From Tethya wilhelma (Eukaryota; Porifera; Demospongiae; Tethyida; Tethyidae), in NCBI GenBank assembly GCA_964030475.1, contig CAXIPT010000006.1:3269728-3333727 (forward strand): a stretch of 64,000 nucleotides of DNA, written 5' to 3'. A model generated the notes under the pieces. It saw nothing but the letters and a program-made list of their open reading frames with translations, made no database searches and was not told the DNA's origin. Made by a program: the position numbers and the translations under genes. Positions within the stretch are counted from its first letter, which is position 1. Every line of letters begins with the position of its first letter. This document shows, one piece after another, positions 22,345 to 33,989 of the stretch.

Positions 22345-25305
22345 NTCTCTCTCTAGGAGGAGGTTCGTGACAACATTGGCCATGGGATGGCTGTGTTGGG
22401 TCCCACCATGACCCTGGACACTCTGGTGGAGGTACTGCTGATAGGGATTGGAACCATATCAGGTCTGTGACTAGCTGTAGGAGGCATACTGTACATCATG
22501 TGTGTGTCATGTGATACTGCAATAAAATCACACGGTCACCATGTGAATCTGGTTGCTTAGTTGACCGGTGTGAAAGCTCCATCTATTAATGCATTCACTT
22601 TGAATTTGTTTATCACACACACACACACACACACACACCACTCACTTCCTCACTCCCTAGGTGTTCCTCAGTTGTACACCACCTGTTGCTTCGGCTGCAT
22701 GTCCATCATTGCCAACTACATTGTCTTCATGACCTTCTTCCCGGCCTCCCTGGCCCTCGTCCTGGAGGTGTGTCCCTACGACCCCGGCAACCCCTCCTGG
22801 CAACTGGACGACCTCGCTCGTGACATGCACAATGTGGACCAGCGGGAACCCAATCCCGTTGTCCAACGGGTCAAGATCATCATGGCGATGGGTCTCGTGG
22901 CCGTTCACCTTCACAGTCGGTTCTTGTCCGGGATGACGGGACTGTCGTTTGGATTTTCCCCTCATTCTTCGGAGGACGGGGAAACGGCGTTGGAGCAGTC
23001 AGAGGTGGGGGACGAGGAGATAGAGAAGGTCCCTCTCCCGGACTACTTGTGGTGGAAGGTCTTTAACTTGTCCGTGGATCAGGTATTGCTGCTCTTTATA
23101 AGTAGCACACAGAAGTTTCTGTGGACTACGTAGCTGTAAACTAGACTCTCCCTCTTTCCTCACTGATTTTTTTTCCCTACGTGTAAATTGTTAGCCACTT
23201 ACAATTAGCTGGAGAGTGTCTGGTTTAAGTTATTGCTATTGCTCTTTATAAGTAGCGCACAAAAGTTCCTGTGTACTAGCTTTAAACTAGACTCTCTCAC
23301 ACAGATTTTTTCCCTCTACATGTGAATTGTTACTCACTTAAATTAGTTGGTGGGAGCCTAGTTTGAGGAGATTGTTTTTAGTCCAATTTGGCTTTCTTCT
23401 GCTATAGAAAATGTCACTTAAATTTTTTGTTTAAACTTAATGACCTTCTGTAGAACTTCTCAACTTACACAATCACACACACACACACACACACACAGCT
23501 AGTTGCAATATTGCTGGCAGTCATTCTCTTCGTAAAGTACATCTTCTTCGACAAGTCCGAGACCTTTGCCACGAGCGTTCCCCCAACCCCCACCCACTCT
23601 CGTCACAACTCCACCACCTACGGTTCCAAACCAAGCCTCAAGTATGCCAAACCACAAACTCCGAGGTCTGTCTCTTGTCCCTACTCGCTCTCAAACCCAA
23701 GCTCTTCGTCTACAATCCAACGACGAAGAACGGGTGCTACTTCCAATCAAGACCCGATCCTTACTACTGGTATAAAAGGACTCAACACAGTCCCGAATGG
23801 CATCGAGAAAGTGGTCAACGGTGGTATTGTGATACCGGGCGGTAGTGAAATTATGGGCATAAAACCTGTAAAACAGGAAAAGCGAGCTCTTCAAGACGTT
23901 CCAAAGCTCTCACCGCCTGAAGTGACGGAGACAACAGACGCAGGAAACCTTGGTGGTGGTGGTCTGGTACGATCACGGAGCAAGAAGAACTTTTTGGAGG
24001 AGAAAGTTGCTCCACCGTTGATGCCTAAGACGTCCGTTCACGTTGGAGTTCAGGTTGATACCCTCCCTCCTCCGAGTGTGGGTGCAAAGTTCACAATTGG
24101 TAGTGGGAGGAGAGATTCTGTTCTGGAACCGGAATCAGATGTTGCTAGTTCTGGGAATGTGACTCCAGACTCTCAAGAACTAGAGCCACCCAGTGAACCT
24201 CGACCCGTAGAGCAGTGCTTGGTCATCTTCAAATCTGATGTAAGAAATAACCTTGTGTAGTTGTACAAGAATTGGTGCATGTATAAGTGCTAGCTTAATC
24301 TTTATAATAAGAGCGTTCAACTATGGAGGGGGTGCATTCACTGTTGTTTTTTTAAATAAAGCAGCTTGACTCCAGTTTATTAACTGATTTCAATGCTTTG
24401 AGCACTCCAAGTTTCATACTGGTTTAATAGCCTAGAATGTACAGTAGTAGACTTGCTTTGTTGTGGCAATACTGTTTGATATAGGACAAATTTTGACCTG
24501 TGACATTGTAAGCACCAAACTTCAATGGCCATGAACATAGACTTGCTGGCTATCTATTTACACTTGCTGTGAGTATATTGTACATTTCTCCCCACTCAGG
24601 GTGGAGCTGCCCAACTGTCAGACCAAGAGATCATCCAACTAGTAAAAGCCAAACACATCCCGGCCTACAAGCTAGAGACAGCTCTCGGCGATCATGAGAG
24701 AGGAGTCTCCATACGGCGACAGATGATCGGCAAGAACTTTCCCTCGGACGTGCTCAAGACCCTTCCCTTCACCAACTACGACTACACCCTTGTGAACGGT
24801 GCCTGTTGCGAAAATGTCATCGGCTACATGCCCATCCCGGTCGGCTACGCGGGGCCTCTGATCCTCGATGAAAAGCCCTACTATGTTCCAATGTCGACTA
24901 CCGAAGGTGCACTGGTTGCCAGCACCAACCGTGGTTGCCGTGCCGTCTCATCGTCAGGTGGGGTGAAGAGCTCTGTGCTGGATGACGGCATGACGAGAGG
25001 GCCTGTTGCCCGTTTACCGTCTGCCACTGAAGCAGGTGCTGTCAAAGTGTGGCTTGATGATGCCGAGAACTTTGCTCTTGTTGAAGAAAAGTTTAATTCG
25101 ACGAGTAGATTTGCCAAGTTGAAGTCAGTTCACACGGCTATAGCTGGTCGTCTGATTTATATACGCTTCAAGGCCATCTCTGGAGATGCCATGGGCATGA
25201 ATATGTTGTCTAAGGTAAGAGCATGTGATTGTGCATGTGGGGCTTATGTAATGACATTCACTGGTAAGGAGTTGACCACCAATGAATATCAGTGCAGTTT
25301 TTTTA

Positions 25306-25386
<81 letters not shown>

Positions 25387-26516
25387 GGGTGTTGAAAAGT
25401 GTATGCAGTTCCTACAAATACAGTTCCCTTCAATGGAGCTGATCAGTTTAAGCGGTAACTTCTGCACAGACAAGAAGCCGGCAGCTATAAACTGGTTGGA
25501 AGGAAGAGGGAAGTCTATCGTTTGTGAAGCAACAATACCAGCACAGGTTGTAAAACAGGTGAGTCTTTATACTGTAACTATAGCAACAAGAGTGTCCAGG
25601 TTTTGGTGTACATACTTTGAGCAAATTTTAACCAATCTGCGTAAGTTTTTTTACTTATGTTTAATTGCCCATGTTCTCTTAATACAGGTGTTAAAGACCA
25701 GTGTGGATGCTTTAGTTGAACTGAACATCAGTAAGAACCTGGTTGGTTCAGCCATGGCTGGGGCCCTTGGTGGATTCAACGCTCATGCTGCCAACATTGT
25801 CACTGCCATCTACATTGCAACTGGACAAGTAAGTAAAGAGAGAGAATGCCCCTATAGCATGTGTAGATCTATTGTTATAGCTTCAAGCACTAGTATCAGT
25901 ATGGGAGTTTTTCTGCGCTTAGTAAAAAAGTGTGACATCATTAAATGCTTGTGTAGCAGTTTAGAAGAAGTATTTTCTTCTCATTTTGTATGGTATATTT
26001 AATTGTTATTTTTCCCTTTGTTTATATACTTGTTTTGTTTGTTTGTTTATGCTGTTTTTTTTTGTTTGTTTGTTTGTTTGTTTGTTTTTTTCTTATTCTG
26101 TATTGTTTACTTATTCACATTAACTAGGAGTGAATTATTATTATTAATTTTATAAATTATTGTGCTGATGTTGTTATTTATCTCCATTGCTAGGACCCGG
26201 CTCAGAACATTGCCAGTTCCAACTGTATGACACTGATGGAGCGCAGTGGCCCAAGAGGTGAAGACCTCTACATCACGTGCACGATGCCCTCCATCGAGAT
26301 TGGAACGGTAGGAGGGGGCACCATCCTGGCCCCTCAATCCGCCTGCCTCTCCATGCTAGGGGTCAAAGGTCCTCATATGGAGAATCCGGGAAGAAATGCC
26401 ACTCAGCTTGCTCGAGTTGTTTGTGCCACTGTTCTAGCGGGAGAGCTGTCCTTGTTGTCGGCTCTGGCGGCTGGTCATCTTGTTAGGAGTCATCTTACTC
26501 ATAATAGGTTGGTTGT

Positions 26517-26554
<38 letters not shown>

Positions 26555-26954
26555 GTGCCCAACTCTTGTTTAGGCTCTCTGATGATAACTAGCCTCGTAT
26601 CCGGGCTCTCTTCTTTTCTTTGTCAAGTAAAATCTCTCAGCATGTAAATAATCTCTTGCCTTCCGTTCATTTTTTTTTATCTTTCCACTTTCTTTCTCAT
26701 TCATTTTGAAAGAGAAAGGAAGAAAGGGAAAAAAACAAATAAACAAACAACAACCAATATCTATAATATATATTTTTTATTATCATTTCTTTCTCTTTCT
26801 CTCCAGATCTCAATTAAACTTAGCATCCATACCGGAGGCTTCATCATCGTCGGACGTGAAGGAACACAGACGCACCCACTCTGACACCACGCCCCGAGAC
26901 ACTGGCCCCGCCCACTCTCGTCTTGATAGCCGGAGGGCATCTACACAAATATAA
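20120..26954 (+). CDS. HMGCR: HMG-CoA reductase, membrane type
   Basis: Reduces HMG-CoA to mevalonate with NADPH at the ER membrane, the committed step of isoprenoid synthesis. Twelve coding exons: 20120-20341, 20448-20547, 20619-20706, 21368-21452, 22357-22462, 22661-23082, 23499-24239, 24600-25214, 25388-25558, 25688-25828, 26194-26507, 26807-26954; they sum to 1051 codons with all junction phases consistent. The N-terminal membrane region carries sterol-sensing blocks ([46 protein letters not shown]). A linker of about 200 residues follows. The catalytic half has [12 protein letters not shown] (catalytic Glu), GDAMGMNM (NADPH), DKKPAAINW (catalytic Lys), [11 protein letters not shown] (catalytic Asp), IGTVGGGT and RSHLTHNRS (catalytic His). 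The Ser after HNR matches the AMPK-regulated serine of the human enzyme. Human YIYFQF reads YIYNQF here. Complete and apparently functional. Confidence 0.95.
22299..22356 (+). repeat. (CT)n microsatellite forming the acceptor tract of HMGCR exon 5
   Basis: A CT run with one N at about 22345 ends directly in CTCTAG, the 3' splice site at 22356. The N suggests an uncertain repeat length. Confidence 0.85.
23085..23379 (+). repeat. Imperfect tandem duplication, period 150 bp, in HMGCR intron 6
   Basis: GCTCTTTATAAGTAGC occurs at 23091 and again at 23241, and the following 130 bp run parallel (AAACTAGACTCTC, then ATTTTTTCCCT, then AATTGTTA) with substitutions and small gaps. The first unit starts three bases into the intron after exon 22661-23082. 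Confidence 0.75.
25309..25387 (+). repeat. (CT)n microsatellite forming the acceptor tract of HMGCR exon 9
   Basis: About 75 bp of CT with one CC interruption ends in CTCTAG at 25387, immediately before exon 25388-25558. Confidence 0.9.
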
Positions 26955-27621
26955 CAAGATGTCATCATTAATGACTATTTTTGATTGAGAAGATATTGAC
27001 CAAGGTTTTAATAGTATAATTACAATTTTTTATTTATGTAGTTATTTTATTATTGAAATTATTAACCATCACTAAACACTTTCACAGACTTTACAATGCA
27101 TATAGCGATCACTTCTCTTATTATTATCGTCAATGCATATGAAGTTGTATTTATATTATGTATAATTATTATATTATATAAAGCAAAAATTACAATGCAT
27201 GCAATATGCATACATACAGTTTATACAAAAGCCACAAATATTGGTCAGTGGATGGAAGTGGCCAAGTTAATTGTTATTTGGTCAAAATCACTCAAATTGT
27301 AGAGCTGCCATCTGTACACATGCATAATTATACGGATCCTGTTCACTCATTTTGCATTTACAAAACCAACCTTTGGTTGAATAATTATGGCTAATTGTGA
27401 TTATGCCCATCCAGCTTTGGATCATACTGGTTATTCTACAATTTGAACACCAACATTTGCTTATGGGACATGCAAAAGGGGTCATGTGCCGAAATTGAGA
27501 CATGCCTTGTTCCAATACTTTTTACTGCACCGCCTATTCCTACACTACTTTTTTTTTTTTTTTTTTTTGGGGAATTTTGTACTTTTATGTTACACATACT
27601 TATGCTACTCCAAATTGATGT
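26955..27621. other. Non-coding interval after HMGCR
   Basis: AT-rich, holding the HMGCR 3' UTR. At about 27518-27590 there is a short block (CCTATTCCTACACTAC, a T-run, then GGGGAATTTTG) that resembles part of the 845-bp unit at 30541-30610. No coding exon was recognised. Confidence 0.5.
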
Positions 27622-27768
27622 ATACACCAAAAGCAAATACTTTGTCCTAGCTATATGCCTGAGTCCATGGATGTGCTGACAAGCCGTTGTTGAGTAATAT
27701 TTGTAGAAAAATAAACATGCATGACTTTCATGTCTATAAATAATTTTGTCAGTATAGCCTTATTGATA
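27622..27768 (+). repeat. Left arm of a 147-bp inverted repeat flanking the membrane-protein gene
   Basis: This arm, starting ATACACCAAAAGCAA and ending GCCTTATTGATA, is repeated in inverse complement at 30051-30197 with about eight differences by eye. The pair brackets the single-exon gene at 28150-29973. Confidence 0.85.
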
Positions 27769-28149
27769 TACCACCGATTTCTGCCTGCATGTGGAAGCGT
27801 GTTTTAATAACTAGGTTCAAAGTTTGTTGGTTTTTTTTAACATGTAAAGCTCAGTGGATGTATTTTTCCTAACATGTGTATATATTCATGCACTACCTGT
27901 CTCATTCCTGAGTGATTGAAAGGTCAAAAGAGCTGGGAATGAGGTTGAGTTGATGAACTATATTAATAGTGAGGTTAATTATTATTAATTTTTGTAATAC
28001 AGTCAAATACTATTATTATTAATAATATCTATTGTGCTACCAGACTACAACTATACAATGAGACTATGTATGCAGCTTTCATATTATACACTCTGAAATT
28101 TTTTGAGCAACAGGTTAATCTGGCCACTGCATGTTTGTGATAAAATTAC

Positions 28150-29973
28150 TCATGACAAGTTTCTGATATCAATTGTTGTCGTACTTGGAGCACTGGGTCT
28201 GTAGTCTTGGTGGCTTGCAGTAGACAGCAGTGGTGACTCTTCAGTTGGGGTTGGGCTTTGACTCAACATTGCTTTCCTTTTCACTCGCTGGAAGGTTGAC
28301 AAACAAAAGGTCTTGAGTTTTTTCGGTTGAAGTGGATAGAACAGAATACCAACACCAAACAGTATGTGGCACGTTCCTACCACAAACAGCAATATCTCAT
28401 ACACGATGCTGTATTTATGCCATGTTACAACTCTAACAACATCCATCAGAGAAAAGGAGTAAAAGGATAGACTCAAAACTGAAAAAGAAATAATGTCAAT
28501 TGTATTTGCAATGTTTGATTTGTATGGTTTGAAGACAGCTAAAGCAATTGTGTTGGCTATCAATATAGTGCCTGCCATAGCCAAGTAGAAGGTGACTGGT
28601 GCAAGAGAAGAAATGACTATATTGATGAACCTAATGAAAATGTACACAGCAGCAAAGTGTCTGTAGTCTCGAGGGTGTGTTTTGAAGCAGCCCTGAAAGA
28701 CTTCTACAAAGGTGTGCACTCTATGGCTGTGTAGGTTGAAGTAGTTCAAAACCTTGTGAAAACATCGACAAGGGTACAAGCATAAGAGAAGCAATGGCAG
28801 AACATTGAACACTGAGCACATAAATATTGCTAGTAAAGTATAAGGCAAGTGATCCTTCCCAAAATACTCAACTGTTGCATCTAACTTTAAAAGCGGTTGC
28901 CTTACTTCTTCCCCATACCAATCATACACTGTTAGTGGAGTGAGAAGATCCATTGAAACATTCAAGATCTTCACATATGACATTAAAATGAAAGTCGCAA
29001 ACGCACTCACAAGAGATGTCTTAAGGTCCCACTCCTCACGAAAGAACCTGAAGCACTTATAAAATGGCCTCCACAGTCGTACAAAGAATATGTAACGGTC
29101 GTGAAGTGTTACCAAGATGTACGTCAGCACAATCAACAGAAGAGGATAAACAGCCACACCATAGTCAAGAGCACGAGTCCCCAGGGTGCTCAGGTTAGGG
29201 TGGATACAAAATGGAGGGTACACAGTGCGAAAAAAATCAAGATTCCATATACTGTAAAAGTCTAATACAATTAGTATCACTATGCTGATTTTTCCGTTTA
29301 TTAGCTCTTGTCTGTTGTCAAAAACTTGAATGTAACGCAACAAATTTGGTGATGTCATTATCTGACATGTTGTGACAAAGCCATGAAGTCTAGGTGTAAC
29401 AACTGAAATTCTGAACATTATGACAAAGAGATATAGCACAGTCAGTGGTAGATATGCCACACCAATGTACTCCAACCATTTCAGGTTATAATCTTCAGTA
29501 CAGTTTACGCAGTAGGAACTGTAAGAGTAGACTGGAGGTGCATAACCATTGTCATAGTTACAACTACCACACATTAGTCCAGTTCGGTGCATTTTAAGAT
29601 CACTGCAGAGGGCACGGTTGATTTCTTTAGAGTCATTGCTATAGGTGTTGTTCACCATCATCTTTGATAGACCATATGTGTATCTATCATCTAGTGAAAT
29701 GTGGCACTTTTGAATACAGTAGCCAATGACTGCGGTCTTGAATAGATCTTCAGTTTTTCTAGGATACAGTGATATACAGTAGCAAAATGGAAATATGATA
29801 GTATTTTTGTCTTTGCATGTAACTTTGCCACGTACTGAGGATCCACATGTGCAGGTATTGTTGGGGCCTGGTACGCTCCAAATTAGACAACTGTGATCAG
29901 AACTTTCCAATGTTGAAGCTTTTACTGATGCAGCACTAGCCAGAACTAGAATTAGAAGGTAGTAAATTGACAT
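28150..29973 (-). CDS. Cysteine-rich multipass membrane protein, single exon, function unknown
   Basis: One frame of 607 residues with a signal peptide (MSIYYLLILVLASAASVKAS). A Cys-rich extracellular region of about 150 residues follows, with several Asn glycosylation sequons, and closes with RTGLMCGSCNYDNGY and CVNC. Then come about eight or nine hydrophobic segments (for example IGVAYLPLTVLYLFVIMF and LLLIVLTYILVTL) and a cytosolic tail with EESPLL, an acidic-dileucine-like sorting motif, and Ser/Thr/Pro-rich sequence. The layout (Cys-rich ectodomain, RxGxxCGxC box, multipass block) is one I associate with a poorly characterised family common in sponges, cnidarians and protists; this is recollection, not a search. 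It is not a recognisable GPCR or channel. The gene is intronless and lies between inverted repeats 27622-27768 and 30051-30197. Confidence 0.8.
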   Translation of the reverse strand: MSIYYLLILVLASAASVKASTLESSDHSCLIWSVPGPNNTCTCGSSVRGKVTCKDKNTIIFPFCYCISLYPRKTEDLFKTAVIGYCIQKCHISLDDRYTYGLSKMMVNNTYSNDSKEINRALCSDLKMHRTGLMCGSCNYDNGYAPPVYSYSSYCVNCTEDYNLKWLEYIGVAYLPLTVLYLFVIMFRISVVTPRLHGFVTTCQIMTSPNLLRYIQVFDNRQELINGKISIVILIVLDFYSIWNLDFFRTVYPPFCIHPNLSTLGTRALDYGVAVYPLLLIVLTYILVTLHDRYIFFVRLWRPFYKCFRFFREEWDLKTSLVSAFATFILMSYVKILNVSMDLLTPLTVYDWYGEEVRQPLLKLDATVEYFGKDHLPYTLLAIFMCSVFNVLPLLLLCLYPCRCFHKVLNYFNLHSHRVHTFVEVFQGCFKTHPRDYRHFAAVYIFIRFINIVISSLAPVTFYLAMAGTILIANTIALAVFKPYKSNIANTIDIISFSVLSLSFYSFSLMDVVRVVTWHKYSIVYEILLFVVGTCHILFGVGILFYPLQPKKLKTFCLSTFQRVKRKAMLSQSPTPTEESPLLSTASHQDYRPSAPSTTTIDIRNLS

Positions 29974-30050
29974 TTTGAAAAGTACAATTGTAGCAAACTG
30001 TTGTCAGTTGACCAGTGCGATGTATGACACAGTGCTGTTTGGTGTACATG

Positions 30051-30197
30051 TATCAATAAGGCTATACTGACAAAATTATGTATATAGACATGAAAGTCAT
30101 GCATGTTTAATTTTCTACAAATATTGCTCAACAACGGCTTGTCAGCACATCCATGGACTGGGCATATAGCTAGGACAAAGTAATTGCTTTTGGTGTA
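30051..30197 (-). repeat. Right arm of the 147-bp inverted repeat
   Basis: Inverse complement of 27622-27768, about 94-95% identical by eye. Small differences include one base missing in the CCATGGACT region and two extra bases near TCTATATACATAATT. Confidence 0.85.
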
Positions 30198-30260
30198 TGG
30201 ACTTGACAATGCCTGACGTTTTTTTCAAATGTTCCTATCCAATCTCCTAGCTTTTACCCC

Positions 30261-30300
30261 CACACATGTACACACACGTACAAACACGTACACACACGTA

Positions 30301-30361
<61 letters not shown>
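30261..30361 (+). repeat. (AC)n-rich microsatellite
   Basis: Interrupted ACAC and CACGTA repeats that end where the first 845-bp unit starts. Confidence 0.85.
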
Positions 30362-31206
30362 TTTCAGTGTCATTTAATTTTCTTATTAGATTGAAATGAG
30401 ACTAAAAGCTCTCAGATTAGTAATGCTTGAGTATGGCAAGTGTGCACGAAAAAACGACAAAAAAATTAACTTAAACATGAATATTTATAATGTGGATGTT
30501 GGTATGATGGACTATGATCCTGAGATAAAGCTTGTTAGTTACTTTTACAGCACTACCCATTCCTACACTGCTTATTTTTTTTTTGAAATTTTTGCTATAC
30601 AGTATGTACGTAGAACATCCAATGGTGGACCCTCTGAGATAGAGACACTGTATCATAAACTCTCAACATAGGATGATTCTTGGTTCTCAAAAATTCCCTA
30701 TTGTAGCAATACAAACAGAACCTCCAAAAAGTGGACAACCTCTCTACAATTGGACAAACAAGCCCTGGCCAAATTTATATTGTCTCCCAAGTCTCCTTTG
30801 TTCTGAGGTTTTACTGTACTTGAATGCCATGGCCATTCATGTGCAACACAATATGTCATGCATGTATTCACACACAATTTCCTACAATGCTGTAATTTTG
30901 AAAATGGATTATAATAATTCAGTATAAAGAACACAATTTCTATTATAAAAGTTCACAAAAAAATGACTATAAAAAGATTAAATCACAATTATCAAGACAA
31001 AAAAATTATCATTAATTTCTGTAACTATGGTAAAACAGCAAAGTGTTTCTTTCCTATAATGGTACAATAAATGCCTGTGTTGTTCGTTGCCATGCATGCA
31101 GAAGAATCCTTATAGCCTCTGAGAGGTAGGGAAAGGAGGAGTTCTAAGCGATGGCTTGTGCATCAGGAAGGTAGCCCTCCCACACACGGATCAACTGGAG
31201 GGAGGT
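30362..31206. repeat. 845-bp tandem unit, copy 1
   Basis: Starts TTTCAGTGTCATTTAATTTT and ends with GGATCAACTGGAGGGAGG. Copy 2 follows immediately at 31207-32051 and I see no difference between them. The unit holds a TIR-like segment near 30700-30815 (see findings) and, on the minus strand at 31144-31194, a copy of the SNX terminal exon. Confidence 0.93.
31144..31194 (-). pseudogene. Distal duplicate of the SNX1/2 terminal exon
   Basis: Reads LIRVWEGYLPDAQAIA then stop on the minus strand, identical to 31989-32039. It keeps the acceptor CCTCCCTCCAG, but its upstream flank is the start of unit 2 instead of the (TC)n tract next to the proximal copy. It could be an unused duplicate, an alternative terminal exon, or an assembly duplicate. 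Confidence 0.7.
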
Positions 31207-32046
31207 TTTCAGTGTCATTTAATTTTCTTATTAGATTGAAATGAGACTAAAAGCTCTCAGATTAGTAATGCTTGAGTATGGCAAGTGTGCACGAAAAAAC
31301 GACAAAAAAATTAACTTAAACATGAATATTTATAATGTGGATGTTGGTATGATGGACTATGATCCTGAGATAAAGCTTGTTAGTTACTTTTACAGCACTA
31401 CCCATTCCTACACTGCTTATTTTTTTTTTGAAATTTTTGCTATACAGTATGTACGTAGAACATCCAATGGTGGACCCTCTGAGATAGAGACACTGTATCA
31501 TAAACTCTCAACATAGGATGATTCTTGGTTCTCAAAAATTCCCTATTGTAGCAATACAAACAGAACCTCCAAAAAGTGGACAACCTCTCTACAATTGGAC
31601 AAACAAGCCCTGGCCAAATTTATATTGTCTCCCAAGTCTCCTTTGTTCTGAGGTTTTACTGTACTTGAATGCCATGGCCATTCATGTGCAACACAATATG
31701 TCATGCATGTATTCACACACAATTTCCTACAATGCTGTAATTTTGAAAATGGATTATAATAATTCAGTATAAAGAACACAATTTCTATTATAAAAGTTCA
31801 CAAAAAAATGACTATAAAAAGATTAAATCACAATTATCAAGACAAAAAAATTATCATTAATTTCTGTAACTATGGTAAAACAGCAAAGTGTTTCTTTCCT
31901 ATAATGGTACAATAAATGCCTGTGTTGTTCGTTGCCATGCATGCAGAAGAATCCTTATAGCCTCTGAGAGGTAGGGAAAGGAGGAGTTCTAAGCGATGGC
32001 TTGTGCATCAGGAAGGTAGCCCTCCCACACACGGATCAACTGGAGG

Positions 32047-32051
<5 letters not shown>
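31207..32051. repeat. 845-bp tandem unit, copy 2
   Basis: Same sequence as 30362-31206. It ends at a (GA)n tract starting at about 32050. It carries the proximal copy of the SNX terminal exon at 31989-32039. Confidence 0.93.
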
Positions 32052-32102
<51 letters not shown>

Positions 32103-33878
32103 GAAGTTAACTTTCAATGATTATTAATATTGCACAATAAATTATAATAATTCAATAATAACATTATTTTTTCTGCTCAATTTCCAATACCTCTTGTTGC
32201 ATGCGCATGAGAGACTCCAGGTATGCTATGAACTTTTCCTTGAACTCCTTGGCACGTTCAATCTACATCACATATCACATGGTCAGTCACATAACATGAC
32301 TAACATACAGGTGCACCACCATTACTAGCACACACATAAACTGTACCTCAAATCTTTTTACTTCTTTCTTGAGCATCTTGGAGGCACTATCAAAGTTCTT
32401 CTGGCCATCTTCAACCTTTTGTTCCCACTGCAAGAAGAAGCAAGAGGAAGGTAAAACAAACCAGATATTGATGATCTAGTTCACCTGGCAAAGATAATAA
32501 CTGATGTATAATTATATACAAAGCTACAATATACTACATACTTGTGGCAAAATTCAGTATAATAGACTTACGTCCTTAATCTCTTGCTTTATCTGCTCAA
32601 TCTTCTCTGGTTTTCCTCCAGCTTGTAACTTCACCTCTGTCTCTCTCTTCTTGGCCAGAGTGCTCTGGGCGTTCTGCCAAGTGTTGTAGAGCTTCACACG
32701 CTCTTGGAAGCTCAGCTGCATGAGGTAGGTAGGTAGGTAAGGGATAATGGATGATGTGCATTAATTAGAATGGGATACTACTTCCTGTGGGTGTGGTCTA
32801 CACTTACACGAATGGATCCCATGAGAGCTATGTAGTCCTTGATGGTCTCCCCAAAGATGAATAGATCGTGTTGAAGCTACACAGAGGAGAAGAAGACAAA
32901 CAAATTGTCATGCATAAGGGTCATTGTACAAGGAGCAATGCTATACAAGTACACAACAATGTATGAAGCTTTTCGAAAATACAAGTACATAACAAATTAT
33001 TATGTGTGCACATAGCTATCTATACAGGTAAATATATACATAAAAACAGTGGTTACACAATAACTCATGTAAGAAATCCTATTCTTGCTCCATTTACGAA
33101 GAATCTAGACAGTTCATACTACTACATAGCCCAATCACAGTGCTACCTAGCAACCAACCCAACCCACCTGGTCTTGTTGCAGTGACTCCACCTTCTCCTC
33201 GACTTCCGAGAGACGAGAGAGAGCACGAGAGATTGTGTCGTTCTCTTCCACGTTACCAAGAGTAGCTACACTCTTGGTGAAGGCACTGGTGCTGGCACAC
33301 ATGTCTGGAGGAAGGAGAGATGTATGAGATGAGCAATGGAGTGAATTAGGCCAACAGAAAAACAAGTAGGAGGAGTCCACAGAAATTAAAGTCTTTTACA
33401 GACACAGAGAAGGCACTTTTTGCCTTGGATCTAGCCATAGCCTTGCTGCCAGGCTCGCTCCCCGCTAATATTATGTGTGGGTGCACACAAAATATAGGAC
33501 GAAAGAGAGCCTGGTAAGCATAATCACGTGAATAACATTACACCAAAGTGAGAGTTTACAAGCTTTCTTTACTATAGTATACTGATTTTTTAACGGGCCA
33601 GGTCATTCATGTGATTTCGCATACCAGGCTCTCTCCCTTCCTATCTTTCAGCTTATACTATTCACGGGGGAGAGAACCTGGGAACAAGGCTGATCTAGCC
33701 GCTCAAGAGATGTAACAAACCTCACCTTTCCTACAGTTGATCATGGTCTCGACGGAGGAGTGAAGCTTCTTGAGGTGGAACTCAAGAACCTCAAAGTTTT
33801 GTTGTTGTTCATCAAACCACTGTAGGTATGAAGGGACAAGAGAAAGATTTCTAAACGTAACTACAAGTACAATATAGC

Positions 33879-33928
<50 letters not shown>

Positions 33929-33929
33929 N

Positions 33930-33989
<60 letters not shown>

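Noticed and set aside
30396..30671. Duplicate open frames in the 845-bp units (also 31241-31516).
   Set aside because: Identical because the DNA is duplicated; composition looks like repeat-derived non-coding sequence.
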